A DNA stretch of 64,000 nucleotides from CAZSSM01 sp964609385 (GCA_964609385.1 CAZSSM010000005.1:62001-126000), one strand, 5' to 3'; shown: positions 35,088 to 44,739, numbered from the stretch's first letter. Program-made: numbers and translations. The notes: generated by a model not told the origin, from the letters alone.

Positions 35088-35499
35088 GTGCACCATTTCC
35101 CTAACAAGGACGGGTCCCAGGGCGAAGGGCCCCCATCGGGTCGAAACAATGACCGGTCACAGTGAACCTGAAAGAGACAAGCGTCAATGGCTCAAGCATG
35201 GGCCGACGCAACTCTCCAGGACTGGGCCGCTTCCGAACAGAAACGGGCGACGTGGCGTGATCAACTCATCGTAGATCGCCGGTCGACCCCAAGACAAGCG
35301 TGATGGAAGACCAAAGATCGTCGCGTGCGTCAAGCGATCCCGAGGCACGTCGACCGCAACACACAGGCCATAGGATCGCCATGATCGACAAACCGCAGCC
35401 ATTTTCCCAGGCTTGCCCAGGCGCCTCCGGCAAGACCATAAACGATGCTGAAATAGAGTTGAATCCTGGCGAAATCCCGACGACGCGTGCGAGAGAATC
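35088..35499. other. Divergent intergenic region
   Basis: About 410 bases between the minus-strand Ctp gene and the plus-strand small peptide. It must hold the ctp promoter, but no convincing box pair was found. I see no RNA gene. Confidence 0.45.
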
Positions 35500-35667
35500 A
35501 TGCCGGCCCGTTCCAGCCTCAGCTTCCTCTTGAGCATCGCCATCCTGATGATCGCCGCCTACGGGTTGTACGAGCCGGACGATCGGAATCTCGAACCAAC
35601 GGCGGAGTCAACCCGTTCCGCGGTCCCATCGTCGGATCCCGATAGCGAACTGGAGACCGTTCAATGA
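35500..35667 (+). CDS. 55-residue single-pass membrane or exported peptide
   Basis: ATG 35500 has GAGAG about 6 bases upstream. The product starts MPARSSLSFLLSIAILMIAA, a short hydrophobic helix after a basic residue, then an acidic, Pro/Ser-rich tail of about 30 residues ending LETVQ. Codon use (G/C third positions) matches the genome. It is flanked by minus-strand genes on both sides, so it must have its own transcript. Function unknown. Confidence 0.55.
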   Translation: MPARSSLSFLLSIAILMIAAYGLYEPDDRNLEPTAESTRSAVPSSDPDSELETVQ

Positions 35668-35718
35668 CAGACCGGGAACCGTCGCGAATCCTGACGGCTC
35701 CCAGCCATCAAGCTCGTT

Positions 35719-36429
35719 TCATCGAGGTTTGATGAGTGCTCGGCGCGGGGCGTCGGCGATCCAGACCCGTCCCCAAACGCGGATCTGATCGAACTGCCCC
35801 GAATCATCGAACGAGCCGACACCGATTTGGCCGTGGTCGAATGAGCGATCGTGTGCCAGCATGACGGGAGTTTCCATGTCGTCGAAGTAGACGGCAATTC
35901 GGCCATCCTCTATGGTCCGGACGATCCGCACATGATGCCAGCCATCGTCCCACGGCGTGCCGTCGGTCCGTTCCTCGGCGATCGAGACTCGAGGTGCGTC
36001 GTTGACGAGGAAGATGCTGTGCGCGTGCGGATCGGCTTCCTGACCCAGATGGACGTAGTAGAAGTGGCTGGGATCCTGGTAGCCGAAGAAGAGGCAGAGG
36101 TCCCGATGGCCATAGTCTCGGCCGGTGGAGCGGACCTGGAGGTCGAGCACGAAGTCGCTGACATCGATCCGATTGATCAGCGCGCGATTGTAGGGCGAAC
36201 GCACCGGCGGCTCGTATTGGCTGCGGGCATGCTGCTCAAGGACCGGTCGATCGTCCCGATCGGCGATCCGCCAGGCGTCGGGATCGGTGAAGGTCCAGGC
36301 GTCCAACCGTGCGCCGGTCTCGGTCATGTCGAAGACCAAAGGGAGTTTGGCATCGGCGGAGGGCGACTCATCCGAAACCGCCAGAGGGAGCGCGACCGAC
36401 AAAGCCAAACCGATCAAGACGAGGGACAT
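35719..36429 (-). CDS. Secreted lectin-fold (LamG/DUF1080-like) protein
   Basis: 236 residues with a signal peptide (LVLIGLALSVALPLAVS). The body looks like a concanavalin-type beta-sandwich: ALINRIDVSDFVLDLQVRST, FFGYQDPSHFYYVHLGQEAD, DGWHHVRIVRTIEDGRIAVY and GQIGVGSFDDSGQFDQIRVW are the strand patterns of LamG/DUF1080 domains, which bind or cleave sugars in many planctomycete secreted proteins. No catalytic pair is certain. It stands alone between a small peptide gene and a GTPase gene. Confidence 0.8.
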   Translation of the reverse strand: MSLVLIGLALSVALPLAVSDESPSADAKLPLVFDMTETGARLDAWTFTDPDAWRIADRDDRPVLEQHARSQYEPPVRSPYNRALINRIDVSDFVLDLQVRSTGRDYGHRDLCLFFGYQDPSHFYYVHLGQEADPHAHSIFLVNDAPRVSIAEERTDGTPWDDGWHHVRIVRTIEDGRIAVYFDDMETPVMLAHDRSFDHGQIGVGSFDDSGQFDQIRVWGRVWIADAPRRALIKPR

Positions 36430-36491
36430 GGAATCGGCTCCGGGATTGGGAACGCCCGGCCCGAAGCGGAGGGACTCGGACCACTCGGGTC

Positions 36492-37514
36492 TCAGGCGTT
36501 GGATCGGAAGAAGATCACGTCGCCATCCTGGACGATATACTCCTTGCCTTCAAGTCGCTGGAGGTTCTGAGCCTTGGCCTCCTTGACCGAGCCGGCGGTC
36601 TTGAGGTCGTTAAAGGCGGTGACCTCCGCGCGAATGAATCCGCGGGCGATATCGGTGTGGATCTTGCCGGCGGCCTCGACGGCGTTGCTGCCGACCTCGA
36701 GGTTCCAGCCTCGGACTTCCGGCTCGCCCGCGGTGAAAAACGTGATGATCCCGGCGGCGGCATAAGCGCCCGTGATGATCCGATCCTTGCCGAACTCGTG
36801 AAAGCCCAGATCCTCCATGAACGCGGCCCGCTCCTCGTCGTCGAGCTGACTCAGTTCCAGTTCCAGCTTGGCGTCGATGACCAAGTGATCGGGCGCCACC
36901 TCGGCCAGCTTGGCCCCAACGTCGCGGTCTTGCGTCGTATTGAGCACGATGACCTGCGGCTTGTCGGTCAGCAAGCCGAAGGAACGCATCGGTTTCTTCT
37001 GCTCTTCGGTGAGGTCCAGTTCATCGACCCGCTGGCCGTTCTCCAGGGCATCGCGAACCTTGAGGCAAACGGCCAATTCTTGCTCTTGTTCCTCCCAGCC
37101 GGGCCGATGCTTCTTGACGCTGGCCTCAAGGCGCTCGACCCGATTGGTCAGCACCGAGAGGTCGGCAAACTGAAGCTCCTCGCGGAACCGGTGTAGTTCG
37201 TCGGCCGGGGCGTCGGAATCGAATCCGTTGAGCACAATCAGCAGGGCATCGCTATTCCGGATCAGAGCCAAGCGTTGAGGATTATCGTCGGAGGAGCCCG
37301 GGATCAGTCCTGGGGTGTCGAAGAACTCGACCTGCGCGGCCGTGACCTTCTTAGGCTTGTGTAACTGAGTGAGAAATTCCAGGCGAGGATCGGTCAGTGT
37401 CGCCATACCGAGCTGGCCTTGATGCGCCTTGCCCGGATCCGGAGCTGAGCCGGTCAGCAGATGGAACAGCGTGCTCTTGCCCGTGGAGACGTAACCGACC
37501 AGACCGACCCGCAT
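36492..37514 (-). CDS. YchF-like GTPase with TGS (DUF933) domain
   Basis: 340 residues from ATG 37514. The P-loop is GYVSTGKS (7-14), the G3-type DTPG is in EFFDTPGLIPGS, and a coiled helical insert (RVERLEASVKKHRPGWEEQE) follows, as in YchF/Ola1. The C-terminal TGS part reads DIARGFIRAEVTAFNDL and ends EYIVQDGDVIFFR, a strong family mark. YchF proteins bind ATP or GTP and associate with ribosomes. The P-loop (VST in place of the usual PNV) and the absence of a clear NKxD motif suggest a divergent paralogue of the housekeeping copy. Confidence 0.88.
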   Translation of the reverse strand: MRVGLVGYVSTGKSTLFHLLTGSAPDPGKAHQGQLGMATLTDPRLEFLTQLHKPKKVTAAQVEFFDTPGLIPGSSDDNPQRLALIRNSDALLIVLNGFDSDAPADELHRFREELQFADLSVLTNRVERLEASVKKHRPGWEEQEQELAVCLKVRDALENGQRVDELDLTEEQKKPMRSFGLLTDKPQVIVLNTTQDRDVGAKLAEVAPDHLVIDAKLELELSQLDDEERAAFMEDLGFHEFGKDRIITGAYAAAGIITFFTAGEPEVRGWNLEVGSNAVEAAGKIHTDIARGFIRAEVTAFNDLKTAGSVKEAKAQNLQRLEGKEYIVQDGDVIFFRSNA

Positions 37515-37837
37515 GGTGGGTGTTTCCTTTTCTTCGGGATCCATGATGGCGGACCAAGCCGCCAAGTCGTCGTCTCAACGCTCAAGACGACGACGAGTCG
37601 GGAATCGCCTTGGTGAGGAGAGACGAGTCGCGCCGCGGCTTGTCATGGACCTCGGCTCGGAACGTTGCAATCACCCGGTTTCGGGTCTCGGGCGTCGGCT
37701 CGTTCCCCAACATCATCTGATCGTCGGCCGCTCATGGAGGGGGGTCAAGAGAAGTCGACCGACCCCATCGGCCGAGATGGGGTCAGGCGACCGATCTTGG
37801 GTTTGGCCTCGCGGTTTCGGGGAGCGCTCGGGACGAC
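37515..37837. other. Intergenic region after the transglutaminase gene
   Basis: 323 bases containing the hairpin at 37761-37784. No supported gene. It should also hold the promoter of the YchF-like gene on the minus strand, not resolved by eye. Confidence 0.5.
37761..37784 (-). terminator. Hairpin downstream of the transglutaminase operon
   Basis: Arms GACCCCATC and GATGGGGTC pair around a 6-base loop, 54 bases past the transglutaminase stop. The following minus-strand bases include CTTCTCTT but no real U-tract, so termination is only likely. Confidence 0.4.
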
Positions 37838-40258
37838 TCAACGTGGCGGAGCCAAACGAAACTTGACCTTCGAGGCCGCCGCCAAACTTCGGAGCCGCTC
37901 CTCGAGGACGTCGAGCCGTTGCTGGATTTGCCGAAGGGCCGGTTCGCCGATCGGGTGGCTCCCAAATCGGACCTGATAGTAGGCCTCGACGACCAGGGTC
38001 GGCACATCAGCCACATCGAGGGTCGGTGCATCGGGACCAGCGCCGGTCAGTGCCGCCGCGGCGCGACGACCGAATTCCCTGTGCGTCTCGGTGGCCGGGC
38101 GTTTCAAGCCGAACTCGGCCAGCAACCGAACCAAGCGTCGATACGACGCGGCGCCCTGGATGACCGCCGGATCATCACCGGCACCGAACCGTTCGCGATA
38201 GCGACGAAACCAGCCGAACCCTTTCCGACCGAAATAGTAGAGTCCGACCAGCAACAACAATCCGAAGAACGTCACGAGGCCGCCGCCGATCGAGACAAGG
38301 GCCTGGACGTCCTGAACCTCGATCTGGAAGAGCCGTTTCAACAGCACGGCGGCCCACTCGCCGATGGTCTGGAACCCTTGCTTGGCCTCCGCCCAGAGTT
38401 CACGGACAGGTCCATAGATCAATTCTTCTTGTTTTTGAGAGTCGAATTTAATGATATAGTTCACCCAAAAATTGTGAATGTAATCGGTGAACTTGAGGAC
38501 CGGCTGGGGAACCGTTCCAACCTGTGCGACCGACTCGGCCCGTTGGGCTGCTGGAGTTGGGTCGAAAGTCTTCCAGACCGGGACATACTCGTCGGTCAGC
38601 GGGGCATTGACAGTGAGACCATCGCGGTAATTGACGACCAAATCCTCGGAGTCATTCGGGACTTCGAGGCGATCGACCAGCGCTTCGACCCAGGTGTGCG
38701 CATGTTTATCGCGAACGTATAAAGTCTGGTCCAGTTCCACCACGTCACCACCCTTAAAGCCGCTGACCAAACGAGAGGGGATCTGGATCGATCGAAGCAG
38801 TAACGCCAAGGAACTGGCATAGTATTCACAGTTGCCTGACTTGGTGTTTCGAAGAAAGTCGAGGACTGGATCGAGGTCGCGGTCGACCGTGTCGAGTTGG
38901 AGGGAGTAGGCGAACTGGGCGGAATCGCTAAGATGATCGTTTAATGCCTGGGCCCGGGCGACTTTATCGTCGAGCGGGATCCCCGCCACGATCGGCTCGG
39001 CGTACGCACGCAACGGATCGCGAAGCGATTCGGGGATATTCAGATAATGATTGGAGAGCGCTATGGGACTCGGGTAGGTTTCTCTGCCTTCCTTCTTGTA
39101 TTTCTCCGACTCGTCGAAGCTGGTGTAGATCAAATAAGTGAGGGAATCGCCTAAGGCCTGGCGGGTTTCTCGATGGAGGGTCCCATCGGTCGGACTCCTC
39201 TTGAGCACGATGTCCGAACCACGAGCCAGGGCCAAGGCGGGGTTGATCGTGAATATCGCGCGCAGTCCACTCTGTTCCAGCGTGATTTTCTGCAAGATCA
39301 ACTTACTTCGACGTTCAATCATGGGCATCGTTTTTGTCAGATCGACCCAACTGATTGCAGAATCTCTGACTTCTTTTTTCCAGCGGCTTCGTTCGTAGCT
39401 ATCCAAGACAACGCCGCGCCAGAGGAGATCCTCAGGCGGAGCGATCCGACGACGCTCGATCTGATTGGGCCGCTGCTGGATCTGGAATAGCTCGACGGTC
39501 ATCACCCGATTATTGCTCTCTAGGACCCGGCCCAATTCTCCGAGCCGGACATCGGATGTGAACCCGGTTTGATCGCTGCCGCCACCATCTGAACCGACCA
39601 GATTGTTCGAGTTCGGATTCCGGGGCACCTGCGGCATGATCATAAAGATGATGCCGCCGAGAATGAGACTGACGGCCGCGACCGAGAGCGTCGCGAGGAA
39701 AAACATGGGGGTTAAGAGGCCGGGATAAGGTAACTGGGAGGAGAGGCCTGGCGTGACGTGGACGTCAGCCGTTTCGCGGCGGCGAAACGCCTCACGACGG
39801 AGATAGAACAGGGCCAGTACCCAGATCGTCACCACCGCCCACAGGACTAGCACCACACCTACCCACGGATTGCGCGGATCGTTGACGCCACCGACGAGCA
39901 CTTGGCCGAGGCCCAGCATCAGCATGAGCCAGTCGTCGCGGACGGTCTTGGGTAGGAAGACCTTGACCACCATCAGCATCGTCAGCCAGTGAGCCAGCGA
40001 GAAGACGAGGTTGTCGGTGTACTGATACTCGAGCAAGGCCAGGCCCCCCGTGCCAATCCCGATCAGATCGGCCACCTGGCGCGATAAGAAGGTCGATTTT
40101 GGGAGGTCGACCGTCACGAAGGCGATGGCAAACATCCCGAGCACTAGGTAAGGCAACATCGGGGCGAACGATAGGACCGAACTGGCCTCCATATTGAGGA
40201 CCAGCGTGGCCAGGAACAGCATCAGATAGACACTGAGACGGTACAGGGACTCGAACAT
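37838..40258 (-). CDS. TgpA-type transmembrane transglutaminase-like protein
   Basis: 806 residues from ATG 40258. Residues 1-210 hold six to seven membrane helices of the DUF3488 (TgpA N-terminal) type. A periplasmic domain follows, with the transglutaminase core: Cys477 in SGNCEYYASSLALLLRS, His521 in DKHAHTWVEAL and Asp566 in WKTFDPTP. Another helix near 670-690 (VTFFGLLLLVGLYYFG) precedes a cytoplasmic DUF4129-like end (YRRLVRLLAEFGLKRP; REFGRRAAAAL). It lies downstream of DUF58 and MoxR genes, the usual arrangement. Substrates are unknown; in Pseudomonas TgpA is essential. Confidence 0.92.
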   Translation of the reverse strand: MFESLYRLSVYLMLFLATLVLNMEASSVLSFAPMLPYLVLGMFAIAFVTVDLPKSTFLSRQVADLIGIGTGGLALLEYQYTDNLVFSLAHWLTMLMVVKVFLPKTVRDDWLMLMLGLGQVLVGGVNDPRNPWVGVVLVLWAVVTIWVLALFYLRREAFRRRETADVHVTPGLSSQLPYPGLLTPMFFLATLSVAAVSLILGGIIFMIMPQVPRNPNSNNLVGSDGGGSDQTGFTSDVRLGELGRVLESNNRVMTVELFQIQQRPNQIERRRIAPPEDLLWRGVVLDSYERSRWKKEVRDSAISWVDLTKTMPMIERRSKLILQKITLEQSGLRAIFTINPALALARGSDIVLKRSPTDGTLHRETRQALGDSLTYLIYTSFDESEKYKKEGRETYPSPIALSNHYLNIPESLRDPLRAYAEPIVAGIPLDDKVARAQALNDHLSDSAQFAYSLQLDTVDRDLDPVLDFLRNTKSGNCEYYASSLALLLRSIQIPSRLVSGFKGGDVVELDQTLYVRDKHAHTWVEALVDRLEVPNDSEDLVVNYRDGLTVNAPLTDEYVPVWKTFDPTPAAQRAESVAQVGTVPQPVLKFTDYIHNFWVNYIIKFDSQKQEELIYGPVRELWAEAKQGFQTIGEWAAVLLKRLFQIEVQDVQALVSIGGGLVTFFGLLLLVGLYYFGRKGFGWFRRYRERFGAGDDPAVIQGAASYRRLVRLLAEFGLKRPATETHREFGRRAAAALTGAGPDAPTLDVADVPTLVVEAYYQVRFGSHPIGEPALRQIQQRLDVLEERLRSLAAASKVKFRLAPPR

Positions 40259-40339
40259 CGGCCTCACCTCATCCGGGACGCTCGGGACGGATCCCCAAGG
40301 GGTCACGACCAACAGCGAAGGGGTCTGATAGGGATCAGA

Positions 40340-41905
40340 TCAGAGATCTTCGGACGTGTCGGACGACCTCGGCCGATCCTCGGGCTTGTTTGGGCTGCGG
40401 CCGGGATGTCGGGCCTGGCCGTTGGATGACGGAAGGCCGGCCTCCCGGGACTCGGGGGCCATTGCGCTGGCCAAATCGACAGATGCGTTTACGAACGAGC
40501 CCGCCGGATCACCGTTCTGAGCATTTCTTGAGGCCGATTCGCCAACCGGTCCGTTGTCTTGCCGAGTCGGATCGAAGACCTCCATGACCTCGATGTCGTC
40601 GAGCCGGCCTTGCCAGGGCAAGGCGGTCGGTCTCCAGAGCGGATCCAGATCGCCCTTGGTCACATCCAGGCAGAGGGCGCGTTGCAGCGGGCTCCGACCG
40701 ATCGCAATCTTCTGGAGACGCTCGGATCGCTGCGCTTCCTCGGCCAAGTTGAGCGGACGCGTCGTGACGATGATCACGAAGGCCTCTCGGAGGATGGGGG
40801 GTGGCAACACGTCGAGCAGTTCGAAGAGCGTGCCGTCAGTGTTCGACCGGAGCACGGCCAAACCATCGAGGAGTTCGTGAAGCAGCTTGATCGAGGCGGG
40901 TCCCTGTCGGAGTCCAGGATTGGCACCGGTCCATCCCAGAACGATCCGACGACCGCGTTCGCGACAGGTTTCCAAGCAGACCGTCGCGGCGAACCGGATC
41001 GCCTCTTCGACGGCCTCGCGTTGCTCCGCGCTGGCGCGGACTTCGGGGAGCCAGGGGTCGAGCAGAATGGCCATATCCTGCTTGCGCTGAACCTCGAACT
41101 CCTTGACCATCAGTTCGCCCAATCGGGCCGAAGTCCGCCAGTGGATCCAGCGCGGGCTATCGCCGGGTCGGTAGTCGCGGAGTCCGTGGTACTCCTCCTG
41201 CTGGACGGCGCGGTCGCTCCGGTTGCCTCGGCGCGTCTCGGTCGCCTCGCGATGCAGGACGCGGAACCGACGGGTCAACTGACCAACACGCGGGTAGACG
41301 GTCAGACGCCCGGGCGCTTCCAGGCTGACCCGACGCTCGATGAATCCGAACGGTGCCCGCGTGGTCAACTCGATCGGTCGTGCCTCGTACCGCCCTCGCG
41401 TCGGCGAGGGTCCCTCCCACTTCAGCCGGCCTGAGGATCGTCCCCCGACCCGTGCAAAGAAGACTCGTGGGGACACGCTACGCGCTCCGGGAAGGCCGCG
41501 ATCGCTGGGGACTAGCAGATCTTCCAGTTCCAAGGCGAGGGCCGCCGAGAAGGCGCGCTGGTTCTCCAAGACGTAATCGATTTGGAGCGATTGGCCGGCG
41601 AACAGGTAAGGCGGGAGCCGTCGAGTCAGTCGGAGCCGGTCCATCACCTGACCGCTGATCAGCAACGAGCAGACGGCTGGACCGGCCGCCAGACCGGCAA
41701 TTAGGAGCACGAGGTTGATCTTGTGGTAGAGGCCTTGGCCTAGCATGCCGATCCAGATCAGCACGTAGAACCAACCCTCACGGGTCATGCGGGCACGCTG
41801 TGTTTTGAGCAAGCCCCGCCATCGGGATCGACGCCCTGAAGAACGTCCCGATCGGGTCCGCGTCGGCGTTTCGGCTTCGGACGGGCCGGCGTATGTGGTA
41901 GCCAC
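40340..41905 (-). CDS. DUF58 domain protein
   Basis: 521 residues. A basic N-terminus leads to two membrane helices (GWFYVLIWIGMLGQGLY; VLLIAGLAAGPAVCSLLI), then a beta-rich region and the DUF58 core with the hallmark HGLRDYRPGDSPRWIHWRTS ahead of a VWA-like fold (QDMAILLDPWLPE). The last 60 residues are low-complexity. It usually works with MoxR AAA ATPases and a transglutaminase, as in this operon; the precise role is not known. Confidence 0.92.
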   Translation of the reverse strand: MATTYAGPSEAETPTRTRSGRSSGRRSRWRGLLKTQRARMTREGWFYVLIWIGMLGQGLYHKINLVLLIAGLAAGPAVCSLLISGQVMDRLRLTRRLPPYLFAGQSLQIDYVLENQRAFSAALALELEDLLVPSDRGLPGARSVSPRVFFARVGGRSSGRLKWEGPSPTRGRYEARPIELTTRAPFGFIERRVSLEAPGRLTVYPRVGQLTRRFRVLHREATETRRGNRSDRAVQQEEYHGLRDYRPGDSPRWIHWRTSARLGELMVKEFEVQRKQDMAILLDPWLPEVRASAEQREAVEEAIRFAATVCLETCRERGRRIVLGWTGANPGLRQGPASIKLLHELLDGLAVLRSNTDGTLFELLDVLPPPILREAFVIIVTTRPLNLAEEAQRSERLQKIAIGRSPLQRALCLDVTKGDLDPLWRPTALPWQGRLDDIEVMEVFDPTRQDNGPVGESASRNAQNGDPAGSFVNASVDLASAMAPESREAGLPSSNGQARHPGRSPNKPEDRPRSSDTSEDL

Positions 41906-42131
41906 AGATCAGCCTTCGGGTCTGAACGCAACGGATGAGAGGCGGGAGACTCGAGGCCATCAAACCTCAGCTCGAAACGCTGGACGATCCAGCCGTCCGT
42001 GGGGCCTCGACGATCGTGACGGATCGATTGTACGCTCAGCGGACCCGACTGTTGGGGGCGATCGGCGACGAGACATCCCACGCAACCAGTTCCAAGGACC
42101 GCGTCGAACGGGGGCGGATCATCGAGCGGGC

Positions 42132-43118
42132 TCACGAAGGGACGCGGATCCGATCGAGCAGGTCGCGGATGATCGCCTCGCTGGCGGCGAACTCTCCGGC
42201 CTGCAAGAACGATTTGCCCACGATCCGATGGGCCAGGACGGGGCAAGCCAGCACCTTGATGTCGTCGGGCACCACATAATCTCGCCCTTGGACAACCGCA
42301 TAGGCTTGCGCGGCGTGGTAAAGCGTTTTCATCCCGCGCGTGCTGACGCCCACCTGGACGTCTTCATGATCGCGGGTCTGGTGGACCAATTCGATCAGGT
42401 AGTCGACGATCGATTCGTCAAACCGAATGCTGCGGACGACTCGTTGGAGTTGAAGCATATCGTCGATCGAGACGACGGCGCCCAGCGAATCGACGGGTTC
42501 ACCCATCCGGTGCGCTGTCAGCAGGCGGCGCTCCTCGCTCCGGACCGGATAGCCCATCGTCAGGCGGATCATGAACCGGTCCAATTGCGATTCCGGCAAC
42601 ACATAAGTCCCCTCAAACTCGTAGGGGTTTTGTGTAGCCACAACGAAGAACGGTGGTGCGAGCGGATACGATTTACCGTCGATCGAGACCTGCCGGTCAC
42701 CCATCGCTTCCAACAAGGCGCTTTGGGTCCGCGGCGTCGTCCGGTTGATCTCGTCGGCAAGGATCACATGGGAGAAGAGCGGGCCCGGCTTGAAGACGAA
42801 TTCCGAGGTCGACGACTGATAGATGCTCGAGCCGAGGATATCCGAGGGAAGCAAATCGGGAGTGAACTGAATCCGTCGAAACGTCCCATCGATGCTCGCC
42901 GCCAGGGCGCGGGCCAGGAGGGTCTTGCCGACGCCCGGCACATCCTCGATGAGGACATGCCCTTCGGCCAGGAGGGCGGTGACGGCCAGACGAATCACCT
43001 CCGGTTTTCCCAGCACAACCGTCTCGATGTTGCTGATCAAACGATCCAGGGCCGGTCGAAGCTCCGTCACGGTGGCCGTCGACGTGAGCGAATCGGTCAC
43101 TGATTCCTGAGGACTCAT
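42132..43118 (-). CDS. MoxR-family AAA ATPase
   Basis: 328 residues. Walker A is EDVPGVGKTLLAR (Lys65), Walker B is HVILADEINRTTPRTQSALL, sensor 1 lies in FFVVATQNPYEFEGTYVLPE, and the C-terminal lid is typical of MoxR (GVSTRGMKTLYHAAQAYAVV). These ATPases act as chaperones for VWA/DUF58 partners. It heads the MoxR-DUF58-transglutaminase operon, with 226 bases before the DUF58 gene. Confidence 0.94.
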   Translation of the reverse strand: MSPQESVTDSLTSTATVTELRPALDRLISNIETVVLGKPEVIRLAVTALLAEGHVLIEDVPGVGKTLLARALAASIDGTFRRIQFTPDLLPSDILGSSIYQSSTSEFVFKPGPLFSHVILADEINRTTPRTQSALLEAMGDRQVSIDGKSYPLAPPFFVVATQNPYEFEGTYVLPESQLDRFMIRLTMGYPVRSEERRLLTAHRMGEPVDSLGAVVSIDDMLQLQRVVRSIRFDESIVDYLIELVHQTRDHEDVQVGVSTRGMKTLYHAAQAYAVVQGRDYVVPDDIKVLACPVLAHRIVGKSFLQAGEFAASEAIIRDLLDRIRVPS

Positions 43119-43878
43119 TCCGGTCGCCTAATTCCATACTTGGAACGTCGAAGTGCGGGGTCGTGTCCGCGAACAGAGCGCGACCGATCGACCCATCCAG
43201 AGCGACAGTATACGCTTCGGCTGCGACTCGACACCAGGGCGTGCCCCCATGCGTCGCGCCAGCTCGGACACGGGCCGATCACCGCTGGTGAAACGGACTT
43301 GCGGTTCGCGAACGACCAAGCGCACAGATCGGGACCTCCGCGGTCGAAGGACGATGCGACCGCTTCGACTATCGAATAGGGACGAGACCAACGGGTCGAT
43401 CAACGCGCTTCACATCCGCCAATGGTTGCATTCGTGATTTGGTCAAGGTATCGGCATGGGCAGATCGGATCGATCTGGCGAGAGGTTTTTTCTGGACAAG
43501 ATGGGAATTGCGACGATTTTATGGAAAGAACTTCGGTGTACCGGAGGGTTTCACCTCGTCGCCTGATCCTAAGGCAATTCTGTCCGGATCGGCCTGAACG
43601 GTTCTGGAAGGGACCCTGTGGTTCGAGACGTCGGCGATACCCAAGCGATCCGGATTGTATGAGACCGATCACCTCGTCACGATCTGTCGATCGCCTGTCT
43701 GGGACAGCGTGTCGCGACGTGACCGATCGAACCGACAGCGCCTAGAATATCTAGTAAGAAGATTGCGGCGTTACGGTGTCATCGATGATTAGGTTTCTCC
43801 GGCGGAGGCCCCCATGGCCGTTTGCCACGAGCCCGATCGTTACGACTTCTCCCCAACGCTTGTTGCTGATGGAGCTCG
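43119..43878. other. Long divergent intergenic region
   Basis: 760 bases between the moxR and response-regulator genes. Apart from a promoter-like pair (43719-43748) and a small leader-type ORF (43814-43897), nothing is supported. Open frames exist on both strands but lack protein-like composition. It may hold a regulatory RNA or a long leader. Confidence 0.5.
43719..43748 (+). promoter_or_regulatory. Possible promoter for the response-regulator gene
   Basis: GTGACC (43719-43724) and TAGAAT (43743-43748) are 18 bases apart. The -10 lies within CTAGAATATCTAG, a 5-bp inverted repeat (43742-43754) that could be an operator. The leader would be about 125 bases. Confidence 0.33.
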
Positions 43879-43897
43879 ATGGTGCAACGCGTGCTGA
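43814..43897 (+). CDS. Possible 27-residue leader peptide
   Basis: ATG 43814 follows a GGAGG-like site by about 6 bases. The ORF ends TGA at 43895-43897, overlapping the first 19 bases of the response-regulator gene in another frame. The peptide has Cys-His near its start and CNAC at its end. It could couple translation to the regulator or be chance. Confidence 0.25.
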   Translation: MAVCHEPDRYDFSPTLVADGARWCNAC

Positions 43898-44739
43898 TCA
43901 TCGAAGATGATGCATCTCAGGCCGAGATGACGGCCGCCTTGCTCCGTCCCCGTGGGGTCCGTGTCGTCATAGCCGGCGACGCTCAATCGGGCTTGTCCTT
44001 AGCGCAGAGCCTCGTGCCCGACTTGATCCTGTTGGACATTGGGCTGCCGGACGGCAATGGGTTCGACCTCTGTCAGACCCTCCGGAGCCAATGGCGAACC
44101 GTCCGGATTCCCGTCGTCATGCTCACCGGGTTGGGCCCTCATCGAAGTGCAGAAGGCTATCGCGTGGGAGCCAACGCCTACGTGACCAAGCCCTTCTCGC
44201 GAAGCCAGCTCTTCGACGCGATCGATCGAGCCCTCGCCTGGCGTGAGCGGCTCGAGGAGATCGGCCTGGCTGCGGAACTCGCCGTCGAGCTTCAGAGCCA
44301 GACCGAACTCCTGCACCGCGTCAACGAGTTCCTCGCCATCCTTTTGGTGCAAACCCGACTCTCCGACGATGAAGTGATCCAACTTCGCCAAGTCTTCATG
44401 GAATTAGGCCAGAACGCGATCGAGTGGGGCAATCGGTTCCATCCCGAAAAAGTTGTCTGGGTCACCTATCGGCTCTACAAGGATCGGGTCGAGTTGACCA
44501 TCCGCGACCAAGGCAACGGATTTGACCGCACCAACTTGCCCCACGCGGCGACCCTGGAGGATCCCGTCTCACATCTCGAGGTCCGTGAGACCCTCGGGAT
44601 CCGCGTCGGAGGATTCGGGCTGTTGATCAGTGAAGGGATCGCCGACGAGATTCGATATAACGATCGCGGCAACGAGGTGACGATCCTCAAGCGAATGCCA
44701 GGCGCTGTGGTGGCCGAACTCGACACAGCCAATACCTGA
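43879..44739 (+). CDS. Response regulator with HATPase (RsbW-like) output domain
   Basis: 286 residues. The receiver domain (1-120) has acidic Asp10/Asp11, phospho-acceptor Asp53 (LILLDIGLPDG), Thr83 and Lys104 (VTKPFS). A helical linker (120-160) leads to a GHKL ATPase domain: N-box FMELGQNAIEWGNRFHPE (Glu175, Asn179) and G1-type RDQGNGFD, ending near GIADEIRYNDRGNEVTILK. The ATPase part resembles anti-sigma serine kinases more than histidine kinases, as no phospho-accepting histidine precedes it. GGAG lies 7-8 bases before ATG 43879. It probably switches a partner-switch pathway; no partner gene is adjacent. Confidence 0.9.
   Translation: MVQRVLIIEDDASQAEMTAALLRPRGVRVVIAGDAQSGLSLAQSLVPDLILLDIGLPDGNGFDLCQTLRSQWRTVRIPVVMLTGLGPHRSAEGYRVGANAYVTKPFSRSQLFDAIDRALAWRERLEEIGLAAELAVELQSQTELLHRVNEFLAILLVQTRLSDDEVIQLRQVFMELGQNAIEWGNRFHPEKVVWVTYRLYKDRVELTIRDQGNGFDRTNLPHAATLEDPVSHLEVRETLGIRVGGFGLLISEGIADEIRYNDRGNEVTILKRMPGAVVAELDTANT

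Noticed and set aside
42132..43103. Plus-strand frames opposite moxR, DUF58 and the transglutaminase
   Set aside because: They are antisense shadows of well-supported minus-strand genes and have no protein-family resemblance.
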